Below are positions 23,801 to 35,890 of a stretch of DNA of 64,000 nucleotides, piece by piece. The DNA comes from Colius striatus (Eukaryota; Chordata; Aves; Coliiformes; Coliidae). Numbering within the stretch: the stretch's first letter is position 1; each line of letters begins with the position of its first letter. The DNA lies in assembly GCF_028858725.1 (NCBI RefSeq), contig NC_084769.1:4000001-4064000 (forward strand). Direction: 5' to 3'. A program made the translations under genes and the position numbers. The notes below the pieces were generated by a model. That model searched no databases. It was given only the letters and a program-made list of their open reading frames with translations, and was not told the origin of the DNA.

Positions 23801-26800
23801 AACCCATCCTCATTCCTGTTCTGAAGTGAAATTCTATGAAAAGAACTCCTGATTTCAGGAATCTGTAGCTTCCCAAGACAAAAATTACATTGCTGAAAAC
23901 TCTCCAGCCAGCCTCTGTGATTTTAATTAAATAGCAAAGATGGTGTGTCGAAACTCACAGTCTCATCTCCATTTACTTGTGGGTGTTGAAAAATAACCTA
24001 AAAAGAAAAAGTAGTTTACTCTTTACTCAGCAACTTGAACAGCTTTCAACTCATTTTGTAGTTGGGAGGAATGCTCACAAAGACAGAGATTTTCTTGACT
24101 GAGATCATCAGAGCCCAAAGCTGAAGCAATTGTGCAACTGAGAAATGTATTCAGGCTTATTTCACAAGAATTATTTACTCTTTAAACTATTAATTCACAC
24201 CTATGAAGGGAAGGGGGAAAAAAAGGGGAGGGGAGGCTCAGAGAAACCTTTATCTCCCCTGATATCTTCAAGATGATTATCTGAACAGAGGGCTGATTCT
24301 CTCCAGCAGCCAAAGGCAGGAGAGTGCCCTTAATTCAATCGGCCCTTGAATTGTGCCTTTGCATCCTCATAGCCTGATACTTGCAGGAGAGAAGGGAGTG
24401 ATTTTCATTCGCTATGCTCTAACTTTCTAATAAACAATAAGCAGATCACATCCTCCCCTCTTTTGTGTGAGTGAAAATAACCATTTTTTAATTATTATTT
24501 TTTTTTAGCATTACCCAAAAAAAAGGGACAATATGCTAAAAATATGCAGTGAACAAATATCATCTGTACAGACTGGAAGAGAACCTTCATAAATTAACCT
24601 TATTAGTGCATTACTGTAAGCGAATGCCAAAAAAGCTCCTAATTTGCATTAAGATAGATTTTTCAGGTTGGCTGCATGATTTAATTAAAGAAAAGATTAA
24701 GAATCATTAAACAAGCTGCTCTACCTTGCAATAACAGAATTCATATCTGATTCAGGTTAACGAAAACACAGATGGTGATTCAGTAACTGTTGAGTTGCTG
24801 TAACAGAATGAAAATGATCCCATTAGTTCTCTGGAAATGTGAGGGAATTTGAAAATTAGCATGCAGATACATTGTATGGTGCTAGACAGCTTGGTCTGCT
24901 TGGATCATCACTGATTACTCTTTGTTTGGGTTGGCAACACTGAACTTAATAAATGAAAAAATGTTCCAGTATACCACAGTTGGAAACTGTTCAAGGTTGA
25001 AATAGGTGTGCAGACTTTCAAGAAGAGAGAGTTAAGTAAACAAATGTCAATCAATTTGGGGCTGGCAACGTTTTTTTTCTTCCAGAATGTCTGTTCTTGA
25101 GAAGCAAGTGTCATCAAAATTGAAATCCTTTGCTTGATACATATGTTCATGTGGTATTTATTATTACAAAGGTATTTTAAATGCATATCGTTCGTTTACA
25201 AAGGAACTTCTACAGTGCCTTTATATTAAAAGTGGAGAAGAGCTCCTATGAAAATGGATCAGGTTACGTATGTTATTGACAAAGAAATCAAACTTGCTGC
25301 ACAAAAAAAAGAGATTGTAAAGGGAAGAGATGTAAAAAAATAGGTAAGACCCCTTCTAAATATTTCAGTGAATTCAATAAGGCACATAAATGATCACTGT
25401 CACCCCATCTGGGAAAGCAGAGCCTGGACAGTGCAGTAGTAATTCTTCTCAGCATATGAAATTTTCAAGGCTCTCTCACAGAGATAACTGCATTATCCAG
25501 TTTATAATACCTGAATCACAGCAACCTTACGACTCCAAGCAGGAGATTTTTATGACGGATCTTGCTGAGAACAGTTCACATACTAAGATCAACCAAGTTT
25601 TCCAACGTGTGTAGTGACTCATTTTACTGCATTAACAGTTAGAGAGCAGAACAGGAGGGTGTCTTCTTGTTCCAAGAGGCTATTTTTCGTTTTCTTTTTG
25701 ACTTCTTAATTTTATGGCAAGTGACTTCAAGGCCAAAGGGTTGCACGTAGGGTGTTACAACAAAAAGGAGGTTGTAACACTCAGACTTTTAGGTTAAAAT
25801 GTTCTTTGCTTGTCACGTGTTAAGATCTTTCAGAAATGATGTAATGCACCAGGGACTATGGTGTTACATTTGCAAACCACCTTTTTTTTTTTAATCATTA
25901 ATTGACATCATATAATAATGTCCAGCTCACTACTCCCAAAGTGATGGCAATTAATCTTGTGGAAGAAAAAAAATGACACTTTTAGCTTTTAGCATAGAAA
26001 GGTCATAAACAGGTTGTCTTTGGTTTGACTGGATTTTAACCATCTGATCAAACTTTTTTTCTTTCCCTTTAGCATTACCTTGTTTTTTTTAATACTTACA
26101 TATTTAAAGATTGTATATAACAGAGATAGCCTCAGCGACTTGGCAACATTTAAAAGCACACATGTTATTGCAAACAAGTGTGTCTTAGTTACAAATGAAA
26201 CCTTTGCCGTTCTTCCATGACTAGCACTGCTTTTTTTTTTTTTATGGCTTTAGAAACTGTTTGGTACATGATGAGTGATGGTACTGCAAAACATTGATTT
26301 TGTATTTCATTTGACTCTCCTTCTCTCATTTCTGAGCCGTGGCAGGTTCTCAAACAAGGTAAACCACAGGGAAAAATATCATTAAATATTTTCTCAGTAC
26401 TCCAGCCTGTCATATACTGGCTCAGTGTCCTGTCTTTGTACTGATCACACTGCTTGCAGTTTTCATATAATTGCAACTCCTTCTCCCTCCTTGGCTCCTT
26501 GAGCAAAAATGTAAAGGACTGTGAATTGTATACAGAGCCTTTGCTGTGAATTTGTACAACCAAGGAAGATGCTCAAGGGTTATGCTGTGCATGCCAACAC
26601 AGTGTGTTAGTTGGAAAGGATTGGATTACTGACTAAAGAGAATAGATCAGGATATTAACTGCCAGCTATCAAATGATCACAGGATATTTTGGTAGTTGCT
26701 GCTGCAAAACTGAGCTGATCTTCTTAATATTCTGCATCGTTTCCATGAAAGCTACAAGGAGCAAAACAGGCTATTTGGTTCAGTGTTTGATTTATATTTG

Positions 26801-27736
26801 TATATTTTTGTTTGGATGAGAACTGTGAGAACCCAGTGGTTTTTTTTTTGGTTCATAGGAGATCTGGCACATTGCTTTTTTGGTTCTGATTCAAGCGGGA
26901 TCACATGCCTTGAGTTTCACTTTGACTTCTGAGTTCGGACAAATCCAAAAAAGTCAAAACAAAATTGCAATGAACCAGCTAATGTTCACATGGTTTCCAC
27001 CCAAAACTATAAACTTTGCCCCCTTCACAAATGTTAGATGGTATTTGAAGCGATACGCTTTCCAAATGCCATTAAGTGGAGTTATTTTTAAGTCAAGAGA
27101 GGAAGATGACACAAATTCTTTTGATTTCTCCAGGATGAGGGACCCAAACACCCAATATGCCTTCTCAGAAATCCTGTTTACAAGAGAGGTAGTTCTGTGT
27201 GTAGGAAAAAACTCAGAGCAAAGGCTTGAGTCCTCTCCTGGCATCTTTCTTGAGAAAACATGAATACGTCGTTCTTACCTCCACTCTTCAGTTCACCAGC
27301 ACTGGGCATTTCAGGGACGGGTTAAGCACAGCAGACTTTCTGGAGATAACACCAGGCAGAAGATGCCATTCCCCTAAAAGAAAGCTTTCTCACATTCTGT
27401 GGGGTCATCTAGAATAGAAGCTTCACCAAAGACATTTGGATGCTTGACAGGACCTTCTTGTAAATGATGTGTCCTTGGCCAGTTCAAGAATACCTCCCAT
27501 GTGAATCCATCACAGTAAATGGTGCATGGGGCTCTGGCTGCTGTTAAAAAAAAAATAGAATCAAGGAAAAAAAAAAGATAATGAAAAGCAGAGAAACCTC
27601 TGAACGTTCAAGAATAACTTTCACAAATATCCTCAAAGGAGAAGATTATATATTCCAAATCAAATACCTCTGAGGCCTACTTATTCCACTAGGCCTCTTT
27701 TATAAACAGTTTTATTTGTCATTTCCAATTTATACT
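20867..27736. other. Non-coding stretch, possible regulatory islands, no gene recognised
   Basis: No coding gene recognised. The frames at 26880-27263 (plus, 127 codons) and 26189-26563 (minus, 124 codons) have no domain that I know. About 24240-24860 looks like candidate regulatory DNA: it contains ATTTGCAT at 24642-24649 (POU octamer), several TTAATTAA/TAATTA cores and few simple repeats. A G-quadruplex motif at 24208-24233 sits just before it. A possible minus-strand exon at 27279-27339 has both splice signals but nothing else. Confidence 0.5.
24208..24233 (+). other. G-quadruplex motif
   Basis: Four guanine runs of three or more (24208-24210, 24213-24217, 24225-24228, 24230-24233) are separated by loops of 2, 7 and 1 bases. 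This fits the usual G3+N1-7 rule on the plus strand. Folding in the cell is not shown. Confidence 0.7.
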
Positions 27737-28413
27737 ACAGGCTTGGGGCAGAGTGGTGAGAAAGCACATGAGCCAGCAGTGTGGCCAGGTGACCAAGAAG
27801 GCCAAGGGCATCCTGGCTTGTATCAGAAAATTGTGACCAGCAGGCCCAAGGAGGTGATTGTCCCCTTGTACGCGGCACTGGTGAGGTTGCACCTCAAATA
27901 CCGTGTCCTGTTCTGGGCCCTTCACTACAAGTACATTGAGGGGCTGGAGAGTGTCCAGAGATGGGCAATGAAGCTGGTGAAGGGTTTAGAGAACAGGTCT
28001 GATGAGAAGGGGCTGAGGGAGCTGGGGATGTTTAGCCTGGAGGAGTCTGAAAGGAGATACGATCACTCTCTACAACTACCTGATCGGGAGTTATAAGTGA
28101 GGTTATAAGTGAGGTATAAGTCAATCTCTTCTCCCCAGTAAAGAATGATAGGACACAAGGAAATGAGTTCAAGTTGTGCCAGGGGAGGTTTATATTGGAC
28201 ATTAGAAAGAACTTTCTCACTGAGAGGGTTGTTAAGCACTGGAAGGGGCTGCCCTGGGAGGTGCCAGAGTCACCAGTCCCTGGAGATATTCAAAAGACAC
28301 ATAGGTCAGGTGCTGAGGGACATGGTTTAGTTTAGTGATGGGCCTGGCACTGTGAGGTTAGTGGTTGGACTGAATGATCTTAAAAGTAAATTATAGTGAT
28401 TCTATGTTTCTAA
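27737..28413 (+). mobile_element. CR1 LINE 3' fragment with internal deletions
   Basis: Starts in ORF2 with gcttggggcagagtggtgag, then jumps to acatgagccagcagtgtggc. From family memory, about 50 bases that normally lie between (the xGVLVD block) are missing. It continues with gaaggccaagggcatcctgg, gaggtgattgtccccttgta, a QYKxxxLE-equivalent region and gggctgagggagctgggga. A local repetition of ggttataagtgaggt lies near 28085-28125. The 3' part (tggtttagtttagtgatggg, cctggcactgtgaggttagt) reaches a damaged tail, ttatagtgattctatg, that lacks most of the aaggtcttttccaac block. An open stretch of 126 codons at 27716-28096 is the residual ORF2 frame, not a host gene. The tail type matches the copy at 3600. 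Confidence 0.93.
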
Positions 28414-28734
28414 ATCTTATTTTATCATCACTTTTTTCTCAGCTGATTGGACTCAGGTAACAGTTCTATTTGTGTTCCTTTTTTTCCTTTTTTAAATACT
28501 GGATTTACATATTTCCTCAAAAAAATGATTTAGTACTTTTCACAGTGTAAGTTTGTTACTGCCATAACTAACTTACTATTCTTTGGTGTAAATTTAAAGT
28601 GCTGCATTCATTTTTTCTGATAAGAAAACAGAGTTAAAGACTACATCAGTGTCAAAGCAGCAAACTATAGCACTTAGACACTTGTCTTACTCACCCTTCT
28701 TTCCTTTTCTTTTTCCCTTTCCCTCTGCTGGCAG

Positions 28735-28914
28735 AATTGTTTTGGTATCTTCAGAGTGTTTGGTACTCCCAAGCAAGAAATCACAGCATTTGGCAGCCCT
28801 ACCCAGGTTATCACTACACATCGAATACTAGATATATAGCTGACATTTCACAGGATGCTGGAATGTGTTCCATTATCTCTGTAGAAGCACTTTGTAAACT
28901 TGGATGGGATCCAG
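28735..28914 (+). other. Candidate exon of unknown transcript, open throughout
   Basis: A long pyrimidine tract (28686-28730, largely c and t) ends in ctgctggcag at 28734, a textbook 3' splice site. The segment ends ggatccag, followed by gtaagg from 28915, a good donor. Of the 180 bases, one frame (two bases, then 59 codons, then one base) has no stop. It reads LFWYLQSVWYSQARN near the start and EALCKLGWDP near the end. I do not recognise the protein. In sequence of this composition a frame this long is open by chance several percent of the time, and three frames were available. Either a coding or a non-coding exon is possible, and chance is the main alternative. Confidence 0.22.
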
Positions 28915-31350
28915 GTAAGGAGCCAAACCCAATTCTGTGGAAATTACCTGAGCAGTCAAGTCTATAAAAAGTAAGTTACAAACAGCATAAGCTAAAACCA
29001 ATAATTCTTACAAACATTCCTTGAGCATCCCATAAGTTTAAATGTTACGTAATTTAAAGTAATGAGGACATGTTAATGTTTTAACATGAATAACCAGAAC
29101 ATTAGTCACATTTGTCTGAAAAACTGTCAGCTTTTAATACTTGAGCCAGCCTGATAATCCACATGTTTGAGATCCTGGATGCTGGCAAACTGCGTGTAAC
29201 TTTTACTCTGTACACTGAAACAACCTCGTGGGTGGATTATAGGACCCCCGAGAAGCAGCAGGCAGCACCGAGCAGAGCTACCAGATCAGACCTCAGCTTG
29301 TGTTCCCATGACACTCAAAGGAGGCAAAAGAGGCACATTTCCCACAACTTTGTAAACATAAAGCAGCTTCAAGCAAAAGTGGTGAGAAAGTTTCAGAGAT
29401 CTGGGGATTTTTCTTCTTTGCTCCGTGTCACTGGTGGGAGCTGGGAAAGTGTTGCTATGAAATGGACCAAAGGCTTTTTATGAAACAGGATGAAGTGTTT
29501 ATATTTTGCTTTTATGGTGATGGCCATTGAAAAAGAGAAAAGCAAGCTAAGATAAATAAACATATTAATTATGTGTCAAACCACAGGACATCTCTTAGGA
29601 CACTGTGATGGGAAGAGTCTAATGCTAGAGCTAACTTTGCTTCATTCCAATGTATTTCTTGATGAGCTTTATTACTCTTTAGAGACAAATGAACCTCAGA
29701 ATTAGTTTTTGTTACCGTGACCTTCTGTATTTCCTTTCCATGCTTAAGGAGAAGGTAATGTCTAACCAACAAAGAATCAAGGTGGTGGCAATACGTGCAG
29801 TCCTCAGGATTTAAATGCATCCCTGTGCTCAGGTGAGTAGCAGAAATCAGTGTCCCTGTGTCTAAACTGCACTGGAAGCTACTTAGTTATGGAAGGACAA
29901 GTATTTCCCTCCTTACTCCTACTGAGAGAATTTTAAATTGACTCAGCTCATTCCCCATAATTTCTCTCAGTAGCCCAATAAAACAGATAATTTTCTGTTT
30001 TTCAAAACCAAAATTCAGAGGGAAAATGCAGCCACATGAGAAGAGTAGAAATAACTTTCACATTCTTTGCTCCACTGTATAGAACAAGCCCTTTAATTAA
30101 AGCAACTCTCTGGTCAAGTTGACACTTCTTTTTTAATTGAAGTCTCCTGTCATCCTGTAATTTATTTCCTTTGAATTTGTTGGGGTGTGTGAATGTTTCA
30201 AAGTGCCCCAAACAGAATCGGGGCTGTCAGAAGATGCGATGCTGCGTCATCACGTAGCTGATGGCCAGGAGCCAACTCTGTCAACACTTGGCTTTGTACT
30301 GTCGGAGGGAGAGAAGCTGATTCTTCAGCAGTGTCTAATCAGCTTAAAACAAATCTGGAAGATGTTACTAGAAGACAAGACTAGATCCAGGCCACAGCAG
30401 CCTCTGCATACAAAGAAGTGAAGAGTTTCGTTCGAGAGTAAAATTAAAGAGGTGAAAATAACATTTGACAGTTTCAATACAATTATAACTGCAAATACGA
30501 AGGGGTGTGCTACTGGTTTAGGAAATGGCAGTGCTGCTACCTAGAGAAAATACCTTGTTGTGTCCCCTTTGATGTAACAGCAGAGATATCAGAGAATTAC
30601 ATCTCCCAGTCAGCAATGGAAAATTTCCCACAAGTTTGTCAGATTCCAGTTGATTCTTGAAAGGAAATTAAAGACATATAATTTGGAGGGTAAAGATGAC
30701 AGGGACCAGTTACCTAATAAATCACAGGAAAGATATATTCAAAAAAAGGTAAAAGCAAAAATTTGATTTACGGAACAACTTCCATCTGAGTCCCTTGACA
30801 GGTTTCAGATACTACATGTTTTTGTAGCCAGAGATATCAGAGAGGTCCACAGTCATCTTTCCAGTGCCCACATCTGGAAACCTAAAAGCCCTGAATCATA
30901 CAGGTGTGTTTGCAAATGAGGAACTGAAGATTTTCTTAAGGCTATTTTTCTGGAAAACTCCATTTCCTTCTGACACCCTGTGTGACACAAACAAATGAAG
31001 ATAGACAGCCAAACCTTTCCTGTCTGAAGGTACCTGATCTGGCCAACAGAACAATATTCAACGTTATATGACCAAGATGCCTACTTTCCCTTCGCAGAAT
31101 TTGACTTCAAGAACAAGTGTGTCATTTAGACACATTACCTAGAAAGAGAATGGAAATAGAAAAGTCATGGAGGAGCTACCAGCACCTTCTTTCACTGCTA
31201 GTGAGAAGGCTCTGCAGAGGTAAGAGAAGAATGCATCTCTAGGAGAGTCATATACTAGAGTTAAAGAAAGTAACCCCTAACAGTAGTTTAAGATAACTAG
31301 ATAAGTTACTGGGAAAGGAGGAAAAAAAAAGGGGGAGGGGGAAGAAAAAA

Positions 31351-31390
31351 CAAAACAAAAACCAAACCAAACCAAACCAAACAAAACCCC
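31351..31390. repeat. CAAAA/ACCAA simple repeat
   Basis: Two caaaa units, then four accaa units in a row (31361-31380), then acaaaacccc. It follows a purine tract (31321-31350, poly-A, then gggggaggggg). Low-complexity sequence. Confidence 0.8.
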
Positions 31391-33195
31391 TCAAGTTGTA
31401 GAACCATAGGAAATTCTTCCACTAACCTGAAAGAAACCTTCAGTTGATGTCATGAGTTAGCACTAGTGGGAAAGAATCAGGAAGGAGCAGAAATGTGCTG
31501 ACTCTGTCCTGAGTTTCCATATCTGCACCAAAACAGACAAGGAAGCCAGACAGCAGCATCTCCAAGAGATGCCACATCATCCTTTTTTTGTTTTCTCCCT
31601 CTATCCAGCATGCTATAATTACAAGATTTTATTTACTTTCTTCCTAAGACAAGGAAGAAAAGAACTCCCAGTGAAAAGAAAATGCTTTCCTTATTGCAGA
31701 GACTCAGGAGTACCAAGATTTATTCCTCTTCCTTCTTGTAATACCAAGATACATTCCTCTTCCTAACCACCTCAGAAAAATAGCCACTTTTTCCACATGC
31801 TTCAGACATTTTGCAATATTTTGTCCTTGCTGTCAGTCTTCCCTCAGAGATCTCTTCCCTTATTTCCTTCACTTTGCTTACTACCCAGTAAGATGACATA
31901 GGCACTGTTTCCAATGTGTTGAAGAAGAAGAGTTTATCCCTTGGCCTGTAGGGTTGCATCTATTAAACCTCCCCAACTTTATTTGGCTAAAGCCTGGTGA
32001 AACATTCTTTTACCTGTCATGGGAATTAACCTAAGATACGAGTTGAAACAAATTCCCCTGCCTCTCTGTAAAACGTTGTAATTCATCTTTTTCACTTTAC
32101 ATGAGGATTTTTCTCAAGGTCTGTGAAGCAGGTCAGATTACCTTAGATACTTTGTCAGTAGCTGAGTGGACAGGATGTTATAAACCCTGATTTACAGTCT
32201 CCTGTAACTTACTGTATATAAAATACTGAAAGACTACAGATTTCCTTCAGTTAAAACTCCAAATGTCTCCATGCTTAGCCAGGTTTGGTCACAGACTCAT
32301 CACCCTCAAGTCCTGCAGGAACCTGACATTTCCTCTGAGGAGTGTTGCCTACAAAGTTTGAGCTACTCCCATTTACTCGGTGAGTCCCTGGGTCACAAAC
32401 AACTGCTTTGGATTCTTGAACTTTTCTCTTTCTATTACCCGACCCCACAAAACATGTTGAAGTTTATTCCACCAGCTTCTACAGTCACTGCATCCAAACC
32501 TGTTCAGATTATATATAAGCAGCCTTAAGTATTGGTGATGTTAGCACCATGGCACATTTTTTGTTTACCACAGGGCACTGCAGCACGTTTTAATAATTCC
32601 TTTCAGTCTTTCTTCTCTTCCTTCCTCCTTTCAAATGAGTAATTTCATTCCCTTTCTTCTCCTATCCTTTTTTTCTTGTTTCACTGCTAGCAGTGGACAG
32701 CACATGACCATTTGGAATAGCTGAAAGCTTCTATTCACTTTCACTTTTTCCTCTCTCTTCATGCTCACCAAGATTTCACATTGTCCTCCTGCTTCATCTT
32801 TGTCCTGGAAGGTACAAGATCTGGCCTGCCAGAGGTGAAATACCCTTTAAGCAACGCTCTTAGCACATTGTTTCAAACCAGAGATCAACCCAGCTGTGGA
32901 CCCCTGAAGCTGCTGAAGCAGCTGCAATGGAAGTCAAGGAACTGGCTAACATGATACACCTTCCCTGGCAAGTGCACAGGAGATGTCAGCGCTACTCCCA
33001 CCAGAAGATTCCCATAATAAAACCTAACACCAGGACTGACGCTAATCACAACTCTTATTAGTAAACTAAATCACAGTACTGGCTGAAGAAGCAAGGAGAG
33101 AGCAGACATAAGTTGTGGCAGGAAAACCTTTGGGTGCTTAATTCTGCTCTGCTTGACTCAAAACTCTCCCGGCTGAAGCCAGCTGCATCACTTAC

Positions 33196-33346
33196 CTTGA
33201 GAAGAAGCAGAAGGGATGTTGCAAGCTCAGCTGCATCTCTCAATTTGGAGTACCACATCTTCCTCATCTCTGGGAGATGATCCCAAGCAGCCATTGAATT
33301 CTCTGTGGTGAGGAGCATGGGCTGATTTATGCTGCAATTCCCAGGG
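33196..33346 (-). other. Candidate exon of unknown transcript, minus strand
   Basis: On the minus strand an acceptor (attgttttcag, AG at 33348-33347) opens a 151-base segment. It ends ttctcaag and is followed by gtaagtgatg, a near-perfect donor (33195-33190). One frame is open across the whole segment: one base, then 50 codons, including MAAWDHLPEMRKMWYSKLRD and ending in a LLLLLK run just before the donor. The frame stays open on both sides, from 33468 to 33058. No protein family is recognised. The acceptor's pyrimidine tract is only moderate. Confidence 0.2.
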
Positions 33347-35149
33347 CTGAAAACAATTTGCAGATAAAGACATGAGTCTGCAGCATCTTCCACCAGCACA
33401 AAGCATACAACTGTGCGAGAAACCTTTTCATAATCATGAGGTAAAAGGGAGAGAAAATAACAATCCAATACAAATTCTTAAACATATTCAGGCTCAGCTG
33501 GAATTTGGAGCAAGAGATGGCCTAGCTCTTACTTATCCCTGAGGCATATTCACCTCTCTATATAATTAAGCTCTTGGGCTGTTTTGTTAGTGTTGAGAAG
33601 CAGGCTTTGCCAAAAGTCATCTGGCTTTCTCCCTTAAAACAGTGACAGGGGTTTTTTTCCCCTCTCCTTGCTAAAGAAACCTTTCAATTCCATTGCTTAT
33701 GTGCTTTAGGTATAATTATTTTTTTTACCTTTCACAGTGTTATTTCCTACCCATAAAATTACACAAAACTGGTCATCAGTGAGCCTGCTGAAAAGACCAA
33801 CCAGCCATCATACACTGCAGAGAATAACCTTAATATTTACCAGGAAAAAAATAAATAAAGACCATACTTCTTTTAAAGATCTTGCTCTAAACAAACTGAA
33901 TTATTCATGCATAGAATTGTACAGCATTAGAACACCTGTTTTCAATCATGCATAATATAAAATCACTCATTACCTCACAAGAGCCTCTACATCTCCAGCA
34001 ATCAAATGGCATTGAAACAGAGAAACAGGTGCTTGGCAGGTGGATCCAAACAGATGTTTTGGGCTCGCTTGTCTTTTCTTGTACAGGTGTGGTGATCTTG
34101 TTTTCAACGGCATAATTGCTATTTCAATAGGTGATATTTAATTCTTCTGTGCTTTAATATTTATTTTTGCTTCTTCAATTCCTTTTTCCACTTTGCAAAC
34201 TGCACAGGCTCGAAGCAGCCCATGAGATGTGCGAAAGCTCCCAGTTGAACTGTGAGGCAGAGTGATGCAATGGAAAGTACACTTCCTCTTCCTCAGACCT
34301 TCATCCCACAACTGCTCTCCTGTGAAACTTTGTCCATTTTCTAGACCACTTGTGCAAAACCACTGCAGAGACCCCCACACTCTCAACCAGGGGCCAGAGC
34401 TCCCTTCTTGAAGGATATTTGATTGATGGGTGTATGGAGACAGGATAAACCTTCATGGAAACACTTCAAACCTGGGAATGGAGAAGATCTCTTCATGTTT
34501 TTCTGGGATTCGATGATGCATAATGTAAAGGTTTCTGAAAATGTCACCAGCCCAAGCACCTTTATATTGCAAAGGAGACATTCCAAAGATGCAGAGCAGG
34601 TGGACTTTGCTAAATCATCTTCTGGACACGTCACTCTGCAAAAGCTGCAGAAAGCACTGAAACTGCAAGGAAAAATAAGCAAAAGAACCTCACCAAACCC
34701 TTGGGATTTACTGAACATGAATCAACAGTAGCCAAAAAGTACTTTGGTGCTTATACCCTTCAATCACTGATCACTGGGGGGCCAAAGCAGATGAGGTTCT
34801 CACTCTCACTTTTCAGCAGTAACATAGCAGGTCACTAGAAACAGCTTTAAACTTGGCACCCCGTCTAACCTCTCTACAGACTGGCCAAGGACTGATAAAA
34901 CTTGGCAACAGTTTGTTGCTCTGACTAGTCACTGGTACCCAGGCCGTGTTTGTTCCGACACCTCAGGGACAGAGATAAACATGGGATGCAGTGACTCGCA
35001 TCAGTGCTTCATATAGGTGGGTTCAGAGCAAAACAATTTCTCGTGGTTAGCATATAGTGCATGCAGGGTGTAAACAGCCAGCTTAGTTTATGTCAAGTCA
35101 TTTTGTAATATGGACCAGAGCAGAAGAGTTTTTGGACCACAACACCCCA

Positions 35150-35175
35150 CTGTGGGATTCACCTTAATCCCACAG
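35150..35175. repeat. Perfect 10-bp inverted repeat (hairpin)
   Basis: ctgtgggatt (35150-35159) and its exact reverse complement aatcccacag (35166-35175) flank a six-base loop, caccTT. The stem is half G/C and so fairly stable. No function is known. Confidence 0.8.
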
Positions 35176-35640
35176 ACAATGGTCCACCCAACATTGATTT
35201 GCCTGAAAAATTGTACTCCAGCTCAATGCAGACTCATACTGGTCTCTGGAGTGAATCCCATACAGGAGCAGGGGGAAAGCGTTTTCCTCACGTAGGTGAA
35301 AACTACCCAATAATACTGGGGATTGCTTCATTCACAGCAACTTTTCTTTCAAGATAAAGCAACTTAAACTCCATGTTTTGTTTAGTTTTTGTGTATCATG
35401 GTCCATTATTTTTAAACAGCCACATGGTAGAGTAAGAAAAACTAGATTGTATAAATTACAGTACTCAGATATCACAAAAAACCACAAAGATTAAAGCAGA
35501 CAAACTCTATGCAATGTGGTCTGTCTGCCTAGCTAAGAAAATGCCATCTCCCTTAGGTCTACCATGAAAGATGTCAAACATCTCATGATGTTCAGCTGCT
35601 CTGTAATGTACTGGGGAACATATTGCAAAGAGTTCTTTTC

Positions 35641-35722
35641 CTTTTGTTATGTTGAATGCATAAATAAATATAAAAGTAATTAAAATATATAGATAAAATA
35701 TAGATAGATAAAATAAATAGAC
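35641..35722. repeat. AT-rich low-complexity tract with GATA-type repetition
   Basis: Almost entirely A and T with repeated aaata and tagata units, for example agataaaatatagatagata near 35691-35710. It belongs to a zone of simple sequence that also includes the (AT)n run 130 bases further on. Confidence 0.65.
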
Positions 35723-35855
35723 TGTTAGTGAGAGTATCTACAGTTCCTTCTTCCCACTCTATCTGTTGAAGAGATCAAGAAGCAGCTTGATACTAATATT
35801 AGAGAGGTCCTGCTTTGGATAGGTTGATAAGCTGGAAGTATATCTACATGTAAAC

Positions 35856-35889
<34 letters not shown>

Positions 35890-35890
35890 A
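35856..35890. repeat. (AT)n dinucleotide repeat with one interruption
   Basis: Alternating t and a over about 35 bases, broken once by c (tatatatacatatata). Self-complementary AT runs like this can extrude as cruciforms and vary in length. Confidence 0.85.

Noticed and set aside
26880..27263. 127-codon open frame
   Set aside because: No family recognised and no splice or start context; length is within chance expectation for a window of this size.
27716..28096. 126-codon open frame as a possible host gene
   Set aside because: Residual CR1 ORF2 frame with an internal deletion.
31321..31350. Poly-A followed by gggggaggggg as a retroviral polypurine tract
   Set aside because: No LTR ends, primer-binding site or retroviral coding sequence nearby; it grades into a simple repeat.
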